47,678 nucleotides of DNA from a virus: IMG/VR virus record IMGVR_UViG_3300046804_002270, positions 1 through 47,678 of that record. One strand, given 5' to 3'. The position numbers and the translations under genes were made by a program. The notes beneath the pieces are model-generated. The model did no database searches, had not been told where the DNA came from, and saw nothing but the letters and a program-made list of their open reading frames with translations. Shown piece after piece: positions 6,063 through 14,323 of the stretch (position 1 is its first letter; each line of letters opens with the position of its first letter).

Positions 6063-7268
6063 ATGCCCTTACAGATCCGCAGAGGCACCAACGCAGAAAG
6101 ACTAGATCTTGCAACCCCGTTCGCAGAAGGCGAATTAGTATATGTTACCGACACAGGTAAACTATGGATTGGAGACGGAAACACTTTAGGTGGAGTCCAG
6201 GTAACTGGTTTTGGAGCAAAAGACGCAAAAGATGCTGCTGCCGCAGCATTCGCTGATGGTACACATCAGAACATTTCATTTAGCTATGACGAGCCATCTG
6301 GCGCAATAAGTGCTACTGCTAGCATTTCAACATTGCTTGGAAATCTTAATTTAAACAATTACAACATTACTGGTACAGGAAATGTATCAATTCAAGGACA
6401 AGTTTCAGCAGATGCATTTGTTGGATCAGTATTTCCTGATGCTTCTTCTTTGGGTGGCGCTGCCCTAGTCGATGGAATTGCTGCTTCAATTAACTTAAAC
6501 GGTACTATCAAAGGCAATGTAATTCCTGGCACAACTACTGTATTTGACATTGGTTCAAGCTCTTATAAATTTAAAGATTTATACATTCAAAACGTATACG
6601 GTAACCTAACTGGTAACACAACTGGTTATCATACTGGCGATACTAAGGGTTCATTATTCGGTCAAGATTCCACAGTTATCGTCGATGCTACTGAAGGTAA
6701 CGTAAGTGGTAATATTATCACAGCCCAATACATATCAGTTAGCAGTCAGCTAATGACTGATAATATTTTCAATTCAGATAGCAACAATACTGGATTAGAA
6801 ATATATTCTAAGAGAGGTAACGGTATTGATCTTAATACCTTTAACGGAACACAAGACAGCCCAACAACTACCCTAGCTGGAGAATATGTTGGTACTGTTA
6901 CAATTAAAGGTTTAAATCCATCATCAGCTTATGTTGTAGCTGGAGCTATCAACGCTCAGTGGCATGCCACAGCAACACTAACTGATGAATACCCAATCTC
7001 AACTGTGAGTTTAATTGCAGGTGCTGGCAGCTCTGATGTTGTTCAAGCATCGTTAAGTGGTAAAACCGGAGTATTAACTGTACCAACATTAGGTACTACA
7101 GTATATTCTGTAGCAGGCACACCACTACCTAGTGCATCAACTGTCGGAGCTGGTGCTAGGGCATTTGTATCAGACGCAACTGTAAGCACATTTGCTACTG
7201 CTTATACAGGCGGCGGATCTAATAAAGTTCCAGTTTATTCAGACGGCACAGCCTGGCACATCGGTTAA
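6063..7268 (+). CDS. tail-fibre-like virion protein
   Basis: A 401-residue structural protein. The N-terminus (MPLQIRRGTNAERL, then GELVYVTDTGKLWIGDG) is the attachment-type domain of many marine T4-like tail fibres. The middle is a low-complexity beta-repeat shaft rich in Gly, Asn, Thr and Val. The C-terminus (GARAFVSDATVSTF, then GGSNKVPVYSDG) is a common fibre-end domain in these phages. It has its own terminator upstream, a late-type promoter and a good ribosome site. It lies directly before the biosynthetic island, which suggests that the island's product may act on virion or receptor; that link is inference. Confidence 0.88.
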   Translation: MPLQIRRGTNAERLDLATPFAEGELVYVTDTGKLWIGDGNTLGGVQVTGFGAKDAKDAAAAAFADGTHQNISFSYDEPSGAISATASISTLLGNLNLNNYNITGTGNVSIQGQVSADAFVGSVFPDASSLGGAALVDGIAASINLNGTIKGNVIPGTTTVFDIGSSSYKFKDLYIQNVYGNLTGNTTGYHTGDTKGSLFGQDSTVIVDATEGNVSGNIITAQYISVSSQLMTDNIFNSDSNNTGLEIYSKRGNGIDLNTFNGTQDSPTTTLAGEYVGTVTIKGLNPSSAYVVAGAINAQWHATATLTDEYPISTVSLIAGAGSSDVVQASLSGKTGVLTVPTLGTTVYSVAGTPLPSASTVGAGARAFVSDATVSTFATAYTGGGSNKVPVYSDGTAWHIG

Positions 7269-7303
7269 TAATCAACTAATTTTTGTTCGTGGTAATATAG
7301 GCA

Positions 7304-7310
7304 ATAAATA
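7304..7310 (+). promoter_or_regulatory. late-type promoter, leaderless geometry
   Basis: ATAAATA ends five bases before the ATG at 7316. In T4 late promoters transcription starts about six bases after the last A, so the mRNA would begin at the start codon. No Shine-Dalgarno sequence is present. Confidence 0.6.
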
Positions 7311-7315
7311 TTGCC

Positions 7316-8053
7316 ATGAACAATATCTCTGGCATAGTTAATCGCCCCTACATAGATTTACAAAATTACATCGACTTAAAATCTTACGATATGCTCCATT
7401 CGGAGATATGTCGTGGGTTTGCTAAAGCTAGTCATTTAACCATAAACGGTTCACACATAATTAACGAAGGATCTATCAATCCTGGTGATTTTAAACCCCT
7501 ATACGAAGCATATAAAGAGCTACAGGCTCTTCCAGATACTGATGCACTCAAGCAGGCATCGCAAGGACTAAATTACAATCAGTTAACTACCTATCTAAAA
7601 TTTAGTTTAGGTGGTTATGATTTGTATACACGATATGTGTTATTCGAAAATTGCACAGACAAAATAGTCTTAGGAGAAGTTGCTGAATATTTCCCAGGTG
7701 TAATATCATGGATATTAAATCTAAAAGAATTAGGAATATTCTCACACATCGACGGCGCCACATTCTTTTTATTAGAAGCAGGTGGCGTTCCTTTTGAGCA
7801 TTGTGATCCGGCCCCGTCGAAAGAGTCGTTGTCAAGAGTGCCAGAATTCATACATATAAAGACAGATTTAGATAGACCGTTTTATCTAATTGATCCAGAC
7901 ACGAGAGAAAAAACCTATATAACAACAAGAGCTTCTTGGTGGAACGAAAGAGATTGGCACGGTGGTGAACCTATCCTCAAGCCTACATATACCTTTAGAG
8001 TCGATGGAACCTTTACTAACGAATTTAGAGAAAAAATATTAAAAAATGCTTAA
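7316..8053 (+). CDS. Fe(II)/2OG oxygenase, island family A, copy 1
   Basis: A 245-residue protein, the first of three paralogues (with 8046 and 16225). Metal-site residues are visible: H162 and D164 in FEHCDP, the distal H215 in the WWNERDWHGG segment, and R228 in the FRVDG strand. The pattern fits the aspartyl/asparaginyl hydroxylase side of the 2OG family. The shared N-terminal motif NRPYIDLQNYIDL is not part of a standard oxygenase core and probably forms a family-specific lid. It leads the first plus-strand operon of the island and overlaps the next gene by 8 nt. The substrate is unknown. Confidence 0.82.
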   Translation: MNNISGIVNRPYIDLQNYIDLKSYDMLHSEICRGFAKASHLTINGSHIINEGSINPGDFKPLYEAYKELQALPDTDALKQASQGLNYNQLTTYLKFSLGGYDLYTRYVLFENCTDKIVLGEVAEYFPGVISWILNLKELGIFSHIDGATFFLLEAGGVPFEHCDPAPSKESLSRVPEFIHIKTDLDRPFYLIDPDTREKTYITTRASWWNERDWHGGEPILKPTYTFRVDGTFTNEFREKILKNA

Positions 8054-8807
8054 AGGAATACTTGGACATCCTTACATAGATCTAAGCAATTACATAGATC
8101 TTAATAGTTTTGATAATCTACATCCAGAAATATGTAGAGCATTTGCCTTGGCTCGAGACAAAGCTGCATTTGGCAGTGTTGATGTCCCAGAAGGATTTAT
8201 GCATTTAAAGGTCTATGATAATCAATTTAAGCCCTTGTATATAACATACAATGACCTTTTAAATTTACCAGACGATGATCCGTTAAAAGTCAATGGTAAA
8301 GACTTACAAGATAATGAACTAACCACATACTTAAAATTTGCTATGGGTGCCTATGATCTATATTCATTTTATGTTCTTTATGATTTCAAGGATGGTTGGA
8401 GAAATGATACAGACATTCGAGGAACACAACAAATGGCTGATTATTTCCCATCTGTTGTTGCTTGGATTGACGAGCTCGTAGATCAAAAAGTATTTTCTCA
8501 TATAGGTCGTGCTACTTTCTTTGTACAAGAAGCAGGTGGTATATCATTTGAGCATAGGGATCCATCAGTTGATCCAGAGTATCCAGATGTGCCGAGTGAG
8601 TTTATACATCTAAGACCATCATTAGATAGACCATTTTATGTTCGAGATTCTGAAACTTTAGAAAAAACTTATATAAACACCAGAGCTGGGTACTGGAATG
8701 ATCAAGACTATCACGGTGGTGATCCGGTATTAAGGCCCACTTATTCTTTTAGAATAGATGGAAAATTCACTGACGAATTTAAAGAAAAAATAAAAAATGG
8801 ACTATAA
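8046..8807 (+). CDS. Fe(II)/2OG oxygenase, island family A, copy 2
   Basis: A 253-residue tandem paralogue of the upstream gene; the two share the start (GHPYIDLSNYIDL), a TTYLKFAMGAYDLY segment and the active-site half. Metal-site residues: H170 and D172 in FEHRDP, H223 in DYHGG, R236 in SFRIDG. All ligands are kept, so both copies should be active, perhaps on successive positions of one substrate. It starts inside the end of copy 1 and ends 11 nt inside the SDR-like gene, so translation is coupled throughout. Confidence 0.83.
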   Translation: MLKGILGHPYIDLSNYIDLNSFDNLHPEICRAFALARDKAAFGSVDVPEGFMHLKVYDNQFKPLYITYNDLLNLPDDDPLKVNGKDLQDNELTTYLKFAMGAYDLYSFYVLYDFKDGWRNDTDIRGTQQMADYFPSVVAWIDELVDQKVFSHIGRATFFVQEAGGISFEHRDPSVDPEYPDVPSEFIHLRPSLDRPFYVRDSETLEKTYINTRAGYWNDQDYHGGDPVLRPTYSFRIDGKFTDEFKEKIKNGL

Positions 8808-9357
8808 AATTATCTGCACAGGGAATCCCAACACACCTGGGATACCAAATGCTGTTAATAAACAGTTTCCAAACACGACATTTATTTCTTTATCGACAGG
8901 TTATGATCTGGTAACCGACGAAGGACAAAATAAGTTCAAAGATATAGTTGCAGAGTTTAACGTTTTTATTAATGTTGCTCAGTTATCAAATGGTGCTCAA
9001 GAGAAACTATTGAGAATAGCACACGAATCTGGTATGCAAGGACACGTATTTAACATAGGAAGTATAGCAGAATACAAACGATGGGAATGGTATGATGCTG
9101 ATTATACCGCAGAAAAAAGAAGTTTAAGAGAAACCAGTTTAGAACTCTGCACAGAATTTTTTAAAACCACACACATAGTAACTGGCGGTTTCCAAGATGC
9201 AACTTCTGATCATCCTGATAGAATGGATCCTATGGAAATTGTCAATGCTATAAAATACATCTTAGAGAGCAAAGTAAATATTCCTATAATAGGTGTAGAA
9301 AAAATAAATGATATTGAAATGCAAAAACAATTAAAGGTACAAAATGGTAAAGTATAA
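8797..9357 (+). CDS. short-chain dehydrogenase/reductase-like protein
   Basis: A 186-residue protein with a compact SDR layout: a nucleotide-binding turn TGNPNTPGI (residues 8-16), NVAQ at 59-62 in the place of the NAG motif, NIGS with S89, and Y103-x3-K107 (YTAEK), the catalytic Ser-Tyr-Lys set. At 186 residues it is shorter than usual (about 250), so the substrate lobe is reduced. Expected role is NAD(P)-linked oxidation or reduction of a hydroxyl or carbonyl, which would suit a product hydroxylated by its oxygenase neighbours. It overlaps genes on both sides. Confidence 0.72.
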   Translation: MDYKIICTGNPNTPGIPNAVNKQFPNTTFISLSTGYDLVTDEGQNKFKDIVAEFNVFINVAQLSNGAQEKLLRIAHESGMQGHVFNIGSIAEYKRWEWYDADYTAEKRSLRETSLELCTEFFKTTHIVTGGFQDATSDHPDRMDPMEIVNAIKYILESKVNIPIIGVEKINDIEMQKQLKVQNGKV

Positions 9358-10201
9358 CATACACGAAAACGGTTGGACTGTGTTCTTAGAAGATTTTGAT
9401 TTTAGAACAGCCACACAAGATGATATAAATCACATAGCAAGGCTGTTGGCAACTAACACATTAGTTATAGCACGAGGACAAACTCTTACAATCGAAGACG
9501 AAATTAGGATCGAAAATATGTTTAAAGATCCGCAAAGATTTTATCACGACGACGAAACTAGTCCAGACTACAACTTTAAAGGTGCAGAAATACCAGAGTC
9601 GGATAGATATCTACTGCGTGTAACTGCTGAACTAAACGATGAAGGCCTTACAGGCATAGCAGGACACGAAAGTGAAATGCATTGGCATGCTAACGATCAA
9701 ACAACTCCGCATAGAAAATCTTTAGTATGGCTATATGGTGTTAAAGGTACTAAAGGATCTCGCACATCGTGGAATAACAATATTATGTCCTATGAAAGTT
9801 TAGACGAAGAAAGACGCAGGCCTTTAGAAAATCTACGACTTACTGTATTAAAAAATGTTTCTTTAAGAGAAGATCAAGAAGATGGTACTGAAAAAATTGA
9901 AGACTACTGTCCAAATTTAGTAATGGAAAACATCGCAGGTAAAAGAGGATTCTATTTTCCGTTCTTGCAGATATCGGGCTTCGAAGGTTTAAGTGAAGAA
10001 GAAAGTAAAGAAATTATTGATTGGTTATCTGAATATACTATTCAAGAACGATTCTGCTATCACCATGATTGGGAAGATGGGGACGTAATCATTACAGAAC
10101 AATGGCTTGGCATACACAAGCGTTGGCCATTTAAAGGAATAGAGAAGCGTCTTTTACATCGAGGTGCATTTGACTTCCCTGATCAAGACTACAAAAATTA
10201 A
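9344..10201 (+). CDS. TauD/TfdA-like oxygenase with HxN site, copy 1
   Basis: A 285-residue member of the TauD clade. The ligand segment WHANDQTT (H115, N117) aligns with WHTD of taurine dioxygenase, so the usual metal-binding Asp is Asn, with an Asp one residue later (D118). The distal His is H258 in LGIHKRW, and the Arg is in the RLLHRGAF strand. A paralogue at 14324 shares the HAN motif. Either the iron site uses an unusual ligand set (possibly changing the chemistry) or D118 takes over. It ends the first plus-strand operon; its stop shares the TTAA at 10198-10201 with the convergent gene. Confidence 0.78.
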   Translation: MVKYNIHENGWTVFLEDFDFRTATQDDINHIARLLATNTLVIARGQTLTIEDEIRIENMFKDPQRFYHDDETSPDYNFKGAEIPESDRYLLRVTAELNDEGLTGIAGHESEMHWHANDQTTPHRKSLVWLYGVKGTKGSRTSWNNNIMSYESLDEERRRPLENLRLTVLKNVSLREDQEDGTEKIEDYCPNLVMENIAGKRGFYFPFLQISGFEGLSEEESKEIIDWLSEYTIQERFCYHHDWEDGDVIITEQWLGIHKRWPFKGIEKRLLHRGAFDFPDQDYKN

Positions 10202-10845
10202 GGTAGTTCGTCGATAACGATATATTCGCCTGTGATATTTTGTTTACGGGCTGCTTCGTTAACCAAGGCTTTCCACTCATCTAGTCCATCGTGACGAGCA
10301 ATGATCATATGCATACGATCTTCGTTGCTTTCGTTGACTACAGAATGTTGGTAATATAAATTCATAGCATATACTCCGCCTGGCTCCATAATCAATTCTT
10401 CGCCATCACCCCATATCCATTTACATCCTACAGGATTATTAAGAGCAACGTTGATGTTTTCAATTAACTTCATGCTAGAATCACTGTGCAGATCTATTTT
10501 GCCACCTGCACGTAACAGCATGAACCTAACTCTGCCATATCTATTACAAGGAAATACTTCCTTTAGCCACTTGGTTGTTATGGGACACATGTCTGCAATC
10601 TCTGTCCACTTCATATCTTTGCTGGCATCTTTGCCTTTTTTGTAACCATAGGTATCATAGTTTTCGTGTTTATCCCAACCTAGACCGTGTATGGTTAAAC
10701 TTTCCCAACCATCATGCACATATTCACCTGCACGATGTGGCGAAAACTTATCTATAAGTGCAAATGCTTCCGCACACATTTCCTTATAAGGCAATGGTAT
10801 ATCTAATTTTAGGTATCTACCGTCGGATTGAAAATAGTCTCTCAT
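10198..10845 (-). CDS. Fe(II)/2OG oxygenase, aspartyl-hydroxylase-like
   Basis: A 215-residue protein. The double-stranded beta-helix is clear: RVRFMLLRAGGKIDLHSD with H120 and D122, a GCKWIWGDGEELIMEPG turn, the distal H167 in YYQHSVVN and R177 in EDRMHMI. This ordering matches the aspartyl/asparaginyl beta-hydroxylase group. It is the last gene of the minus-strand operon that starts at 14255. It overlaps the previous gene by ATGA, has an AAGGA ribosome site, and its stop shares bases with the stop of the convergent TauD-like gene. Confidence 0.82.
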   Translation of the reverse strand: MRDYFQSDGRYLKLDIPLPYKEMCAEAFALIDKFSPHRAGEYVHDGWESLTIHGLGWDKHENYDTYGYKKGKDASKDMKWTEIADMCPITTKWLKEVFPCNRYGRVRFMLLRAGGKIDLHSDSSMKLIENINVALNNPVGCKWIWGDGEELIMEPGGVYAMNLYYQHSVVNESNEDRMHMIIARHDGLDEWKALVNEAARKQNITGEYIVIDELP

Positions 10846-12293
10846 GATAAAATCCTTACTTCACCTGTTAAAGGGCAGTAACTTTTCCAGTTTTGCTGTT
10901 GCCAAGGTGGACAATTAAATTCATTTATATCAGCTAATGCAAATTCAGACACCTTTCCAAAATAAATTTTATCTGTATCGTCTAATTTTGTGTTGTATAT
11001 GTACCCTAATCTAGTCGGAATATGTAACCAAATGTTGGGATTTATTTTTTTCAGATTATTAATTAATGCATTCTCTCTTGCTACTCTAAAATTGACAGGA
11101 GAATAATGTACATACGGGACATGATTAAATGCATCACTAACATTCACTAGTGTTTTTTCGTTGGGTTGAATAAAAGAAAAATTATTATCTGAAAAGAAAT
11201 CAGTTAAGACAAAATTAAATTTTAACTGCTTAACTTTATTCCAAGTCTCTTGGAAATTTTCAAATTCTTTTTCAAATTTTTCAAACCATTCTCTTATTCT
11301 ACGCTCGTGATTAACTAGATCTAAATGATAATTGTTAGGTACAAATTTTAATTGCTTCATATAAAACGATGCATAGTCAGTACCGTCCCATTCTTCTACC
11401 ATAGCTTTCATGAAACTTAGTACAGGATAGCTGATATCCATGAACGTTAATTTTGTATTTTCGTGATAACCTAATCTAGTTATGTTATGCACCCAATTTA
11501 AACCTGTACCGGTAGTAACAAAATGATCCAAACTGTTTCCAGGAATAGAAATATGTTTAGGTAATGTATCACTGTTCCATGGAGTAACCATTGTATTACA
11601 AATCAATGAATATCCAAACAGTAATGGAGCATGTGGTTCTCTAAAAAACGTATGATTATATTCATAATATAGATATTTTTTACCGTTGCGGATCTTGTCC
11701 CCAACATCACAAAAAATAGCATTATGCTTTAATCCAGTTTCAATGAGATTCCAACCATGGCGTTTGTGTTTGTAGGTTCTTTCCGTGGTACCTTCTTTAA
11801 CCCATACAGGTATTTCTGAATCTCCCCTAACACATTCTTCACTGCGTATTGGTTCTATTTTTGTATGTTCTTCATTCCAAGATACTTGACCCATTTCAGG
11901 ACAGCCAATTCTTTTATATTCTGCTAGATTTACAATAAAAAATTGATTGTGAATTTCATAATATGCATCATCTCTATCTAAAATATGCCCTGCAACAGTA
12001 AAATGTTCCTGGCATTTTTCTTCTATAGAGCCGATTATATTTTCAGATAGCGTAGGGTGGGTGCCTGTTATCACAACAACTGCATGAGAATAGAAGTCAT
12101 CAGCAACTGCTCTCTTTAACAGTTTGTCTGAGTCGTTGTCAATGATGATATCATGACCGCTGTTTATGACCAGTGAAAGAAAATAATCGCTGATATTTCT
12201 AGCTACTTCTTTAGAATAGGTTCCAGCTTGGTTTTCGATATTGTCTAAGATACAATATACTATTTTCTTTTTGCGATTAACAACATAATCCAT
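10842..12293 (-). CDS. large uncharacterised island protein
   Basis: A 483-residue protein that I cannot place. The first ~140 residues look like an alpha/beta domain (KKIVYCILDNI, then HAVVVITGTHPTLSENIIGSI), with some resemblance to a glycosyltransferase-type sugar-nucleotide fold. A second domain from about residue 240 contains HFVTTGTGLNW followed by LTFMDISYPVLS, which could be a Rossmann-like motif pair, but key glycines are not clear. The C-terminus is rich in Asn and aromatic residues. An AGGA ribosome site precedes the ATG. It lies between the PP-loop protein and the oxygenase and probably builds or carries the same product. Confidence 0.6.
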   Translation of the reverse strand: MDYVVNRKKKIVYCILDNIENQAGTYSKEVARNISDYFLSLVINSGHDIIIDNDSDKLLKRAVADDFYSHAVVVITGTHPTLSENIIGSIEEKCQEHFTVAGHILDRDDAYYEIHNQFFIVNLAEYKRIGCPEMGQVSWNEEHTKIEPIRSEECVRGDSEIPVWVKEGTTERTYKHKRHGWNLIETGLKHNAIFCDVGDKIRNGKKYLYYEYNHTFFREPHAPLLFGYSLICNTMVTPWNSDTLPKHISIPGNSLDHFVTTGTGLNWVHNITRLGYHENTKLTFMDISYPVLSFMKAMVEEWDGTDYASFYMKQLKFVPNNYHLDLVNHERRIREWFEKFEKEFENFQETWNKVKQLKFNFVLTDFFSDNNFSFIQPNEKTLVNVSDAFNHVPYVHYSPVNFRVARENALINNLKKINPNIWLHIPTRLGYIYNTKLDDTDKIYFGKVSEFALADINEFNCPPWQQQNWKSYCPLTGEVRILS

Positions 12294-12307
12294 TTAGTTT
12301 TCCTGTA

Positions 12308-13033
12308 TTAAGCGTATCCAAACGCCCATATTCTTTCTCTACACCACCAACATTCTCCACAATGAGATCCGGGATGTTTATCATTTTCACAACTTCTTGT
12401 AACGGGAAGCAAACTCTGCTCAACTCCAAGTGTTCTATATATTCTTGCTATATCTCGTTTATCGTGATTGAAGAAAGGAATATAAGCACGTTCGTCTATA
12501 GTTAATTTATCAACTACTCTACCGTCGGTGGTAAGAGGAACTTCTGAAAAACTTGTTGCTAATTCAACAGGAATGCTAAATCCAAACAAAGGATGTTCAT
12601 CTTCAGCAGCTCTAAATTTATTATGCCAATCAGGTTGTTGATTAGGCCACTTTGATAATTCTTCTAACGGAGGAAATTTGGTTAATCCCAAATAGACAAT
12701 GTCAACTTCTTTTCTATCTAATGCCGAAGTTAACATGTTAATATAGAATTCTGCAGATTCATCTGGTTCAACATAACTTTTATGCACAGTAAAATTAGTA
12801 TTGCCTGTGAGTCTAGAGCAGGTTGCAACTACATCATCAAAATGTTTTTCTAAAATTGGTCTACGATATTCGGCCATCATGTTGTAGATGTGTATATGTG
12901 ATTTAATATTTGACATCAGTATATACAATACTACCGCACTATCGGCTCCGCAGCTCACACCAACACCTACAGGCCCGGATTCATACAATCCTATTGTAAT
13001 TCCGTCAATGTCTATGTAATTTAAGTTTACCAT
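12308..13033 (-). CDS. PP-loop ATP pyrophosphatase, QueC-like Cys motif
   Basis: A 241-residue protein with an N-terminal PP-loop (SCGADS, residues 27-32, against the usual SGGxDS), which binds ATP and adenylates a substrate. The C-terminus holds a four-Cys zinc site like that of QueC (C215, then C225-x2-C228-x2-C231, followed by RERIWAF). QueC makes 7-cyano-7-deazaguanine, but the rest of the sequence is not close enough to assign that reaction. It may activate a carboxylate for amide or nitrile formation. It overlaps the GNAT-like gene by 7 nt. A QueD-like gene lies at 41200, outside the island. Confidence 0.72.
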   Translation of the reverse strand: MVNLNYIDIDGITIGLYESGPVGVGVSCGADSAVVLYILMSNIKSHIHIYNMMAEYRRPILEKHFDDVVATCSRLTGNTNFTVHKSYVEPDESAEFYINMLTSALDRKEVDIVYLGLTKFPPLEELSKWPNQQPDWHNKFRAAEDEHPLFGFSIPVELATSFSEVPLTTDGRVVDKLTIDERAYIPFFNHDKRDIARIYRTLGVEQSLLPVTRSCENDKHPGSHCGECWWCRERIWAFGYA

Positions 13034-13578
13034 CTTTTATACTTTGCAAGTTCTTCTAAAAATTTTGTTGGATACAATTCCCAAACAGTCTGATTTGTAC
13101 CTCTATAAAAAATATCTTTGATTCTTTTCATCTGCCCAGAGGCTTCCATAGCTGGAGCAAATATTCTATGCACCAATCTTTGGGTGCCTGCTTCATTCTC
13201 ATTGCTGGTGATAAACAGTCTACTGCCCTTTGGAGCCCATTCAATACATGCAGGAATTAAAAACTGGCTGGTAACGTGTTGATGTGTGACTATCTGATTC
13301 TTTGTTCGAAGTGTATTTGTTGGTAAAAGGTCAGTAAACACACAGGTACGTGCAGCTATTCTATATGCATTGTCTCCCATTTCAGGAAAACTATGTGCTG
13401 CCACACTACCCACTGCTACTTCATTGTAGTACAATATCCATACCTGCCACTCGTTCTCATTACGAAAACAATCAATCATGGTTTTTCGACTATCGTTATT
13501 TACAAATCCTTTGGCCTTTGCTAATCGATAAAAATCTGATAGATCTAATTCTTCACTCCAGGGCGTTATTCTATACAT
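13027..13578 (-). CDS. GNAT-type N-acetyltransferase-like protein
   Basis: A 183-residue protein with the length and strand order of a GNAT fold: an N-terminal helix-rich part (DLSDFYRLAKAKGF), the strand pair EWQVWILYYNEVAVGSVAAH, then a long segment with an Arg-rich region (ARTCVFTDL...RTKNQIVTHQHVT) in the place of the acetyl-CoA loop. The Q/RxxGxG/A signature is not clear, so acyl-CoA binding is uncertain. It is translationally coupled to the kinase-like gene upstream (overlap 13 nt) and the PP-loop gene downstream. Confidence 0.5.
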   Translation of the reverse strand: MYRITPWSEELDLSDFYRLAKAKGFVNNDSRKTMIDCFRNENEWQVWILYYNEVAVGSVAAHSFPEMGDNAYRIAARTCVFTDLLPTNTLRTKNQIVTHQHVTSQFLIPACIEWAPKGSRLFITSNENEAGTQRLVHRIFAPAMEASGQMKRIKDIFYRGTNQTVWELYPTKFLEELAKYKRW

Positions 13579-14255
13579 TTGGCTCTCTCGATAAACTCTG
13601 CTGGGTAATTAGTTCTAAAACTTTCCCAACATAATTGATCCATAACTGCCCACGGCTGTGGTTTGTCCCATTCAATGCCTAGTGCGTCTAGATGTTTACG
13701 CATTTCTATCTGTCTATTAGAATGAATATGACTTTCAACATCTTTGATGCTGATGTTTGGTTCATTTTTATTGTATGTAAAGAAATAATTGATGCTTTTG
13801 AGTTTGCCGTTGACTAAAAAATAACTGCTAGGGTGCATACTGTATTTGTGTAATCCTAAACTCTTGTGCGCTTTGATGATTTCTAGCATCTGTTCTTGCC
13901 AATCTGGCAATACTTTATCAAAGTTTGAGTGATCGCAACCTGCTTGTTCCCAAAAATCTGGGCCGTCTATTTCTAAAAACAGTTGTTGTTTTTCTAATTC
14001 AATCTTAAGTATTCTAGGAATCAAGTCTGGATAAGCGTTACGCATCTGTGTAAGATAATTTACTTCTCGTAACCATTTCTCTGTCATTAGTGCAGGGTCA
14101 ACTACCTGATTCTTTCCTTTGTGATATTCGCTGTCATTATGGTACCATTGGCAGAATGTTTTTTTATCTTTGCTGATCAAGCTCGTATAAATTAAATTGT
14201 TTCTGCTTGGGCTCTCGCCTGGAACGTTGTTGTAATAATACTCAAAGTCTAGCAC
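13566..14255 (-). CDS. degenerate kinase-fold protein (pseudokinase-like), copy 1
   Basis: A 229-residue protein. Residues 92-100 (LFLEIDGPD) resemble a kinase hinge, and residues 138-158 (YSMHPSSYFLV, then KLKSINYFF) align with the HGDLHPGNILV...IDFG region of small-molecule kinases, but the catalytic Asp, the metal-binding Asn and the DFG Asp are Ser, Ser/Tyr and Asn. It is paralogous to 19700-20392 (shared LPDWQEQ/LPNWQEH and the same loop). It may bind a substrate or carrier rather than phosphorylate. GTG start at 14255 with an AGGA ribosome site. It is the first gene of its operon. Confidence 0.6.
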   Translation of the reverse strand: MLDFEYYYNNVPGESPSRNNLIYTSLISKDKKTFCQWYHNDSEYHKGKNQVVDPALMTEKWLREVNYLTQMRNAYPDLIPRILKIELEKQQLFLEIDGPDFWEQAGCDHSNFDKVLPDWQEQMLEIIKAHKSLGLHKYSMHPSSYFLVNGKLKSINYFFTYNKNEPNISIKDVESHIHSNRQIEMRKHLDALGIEWDKPQPWAVMDQLCWESFRTNYPAEFIERAKCIE

Positions 14256-14286
14256 TCTAATTTTCCTCTACACACTAATTTATGCC

Positions 14287-14293
14287 ATAAATA
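14287..14293 (+). promoter_or_regulatory. late-type promoter in a divergent region
   Basis: ATAAATA on the plus strand, 30 nt upstream of the ATG at 14324, which has GGAG at 14313-14316. On the minus strand the neighbouring bases read CATAAATT, a weaker copy facing the GTG at 14255. The two form an imperfect palindrome (ATTTATG-CC-ATAAAT) that could fire both ways. Confidence 0.55.
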
Positions 14294-14323
14294 GATGCAT
14301 CTGTACAAATATGGAGTAATAAC

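Noticed and set aside
9344-10201. Pseudogene call for the HxN TauD-like proteins
   Set aside because: Both are full length with intact frames and keep the distal His and Arg, so they are more likely functional or altered than decayed.
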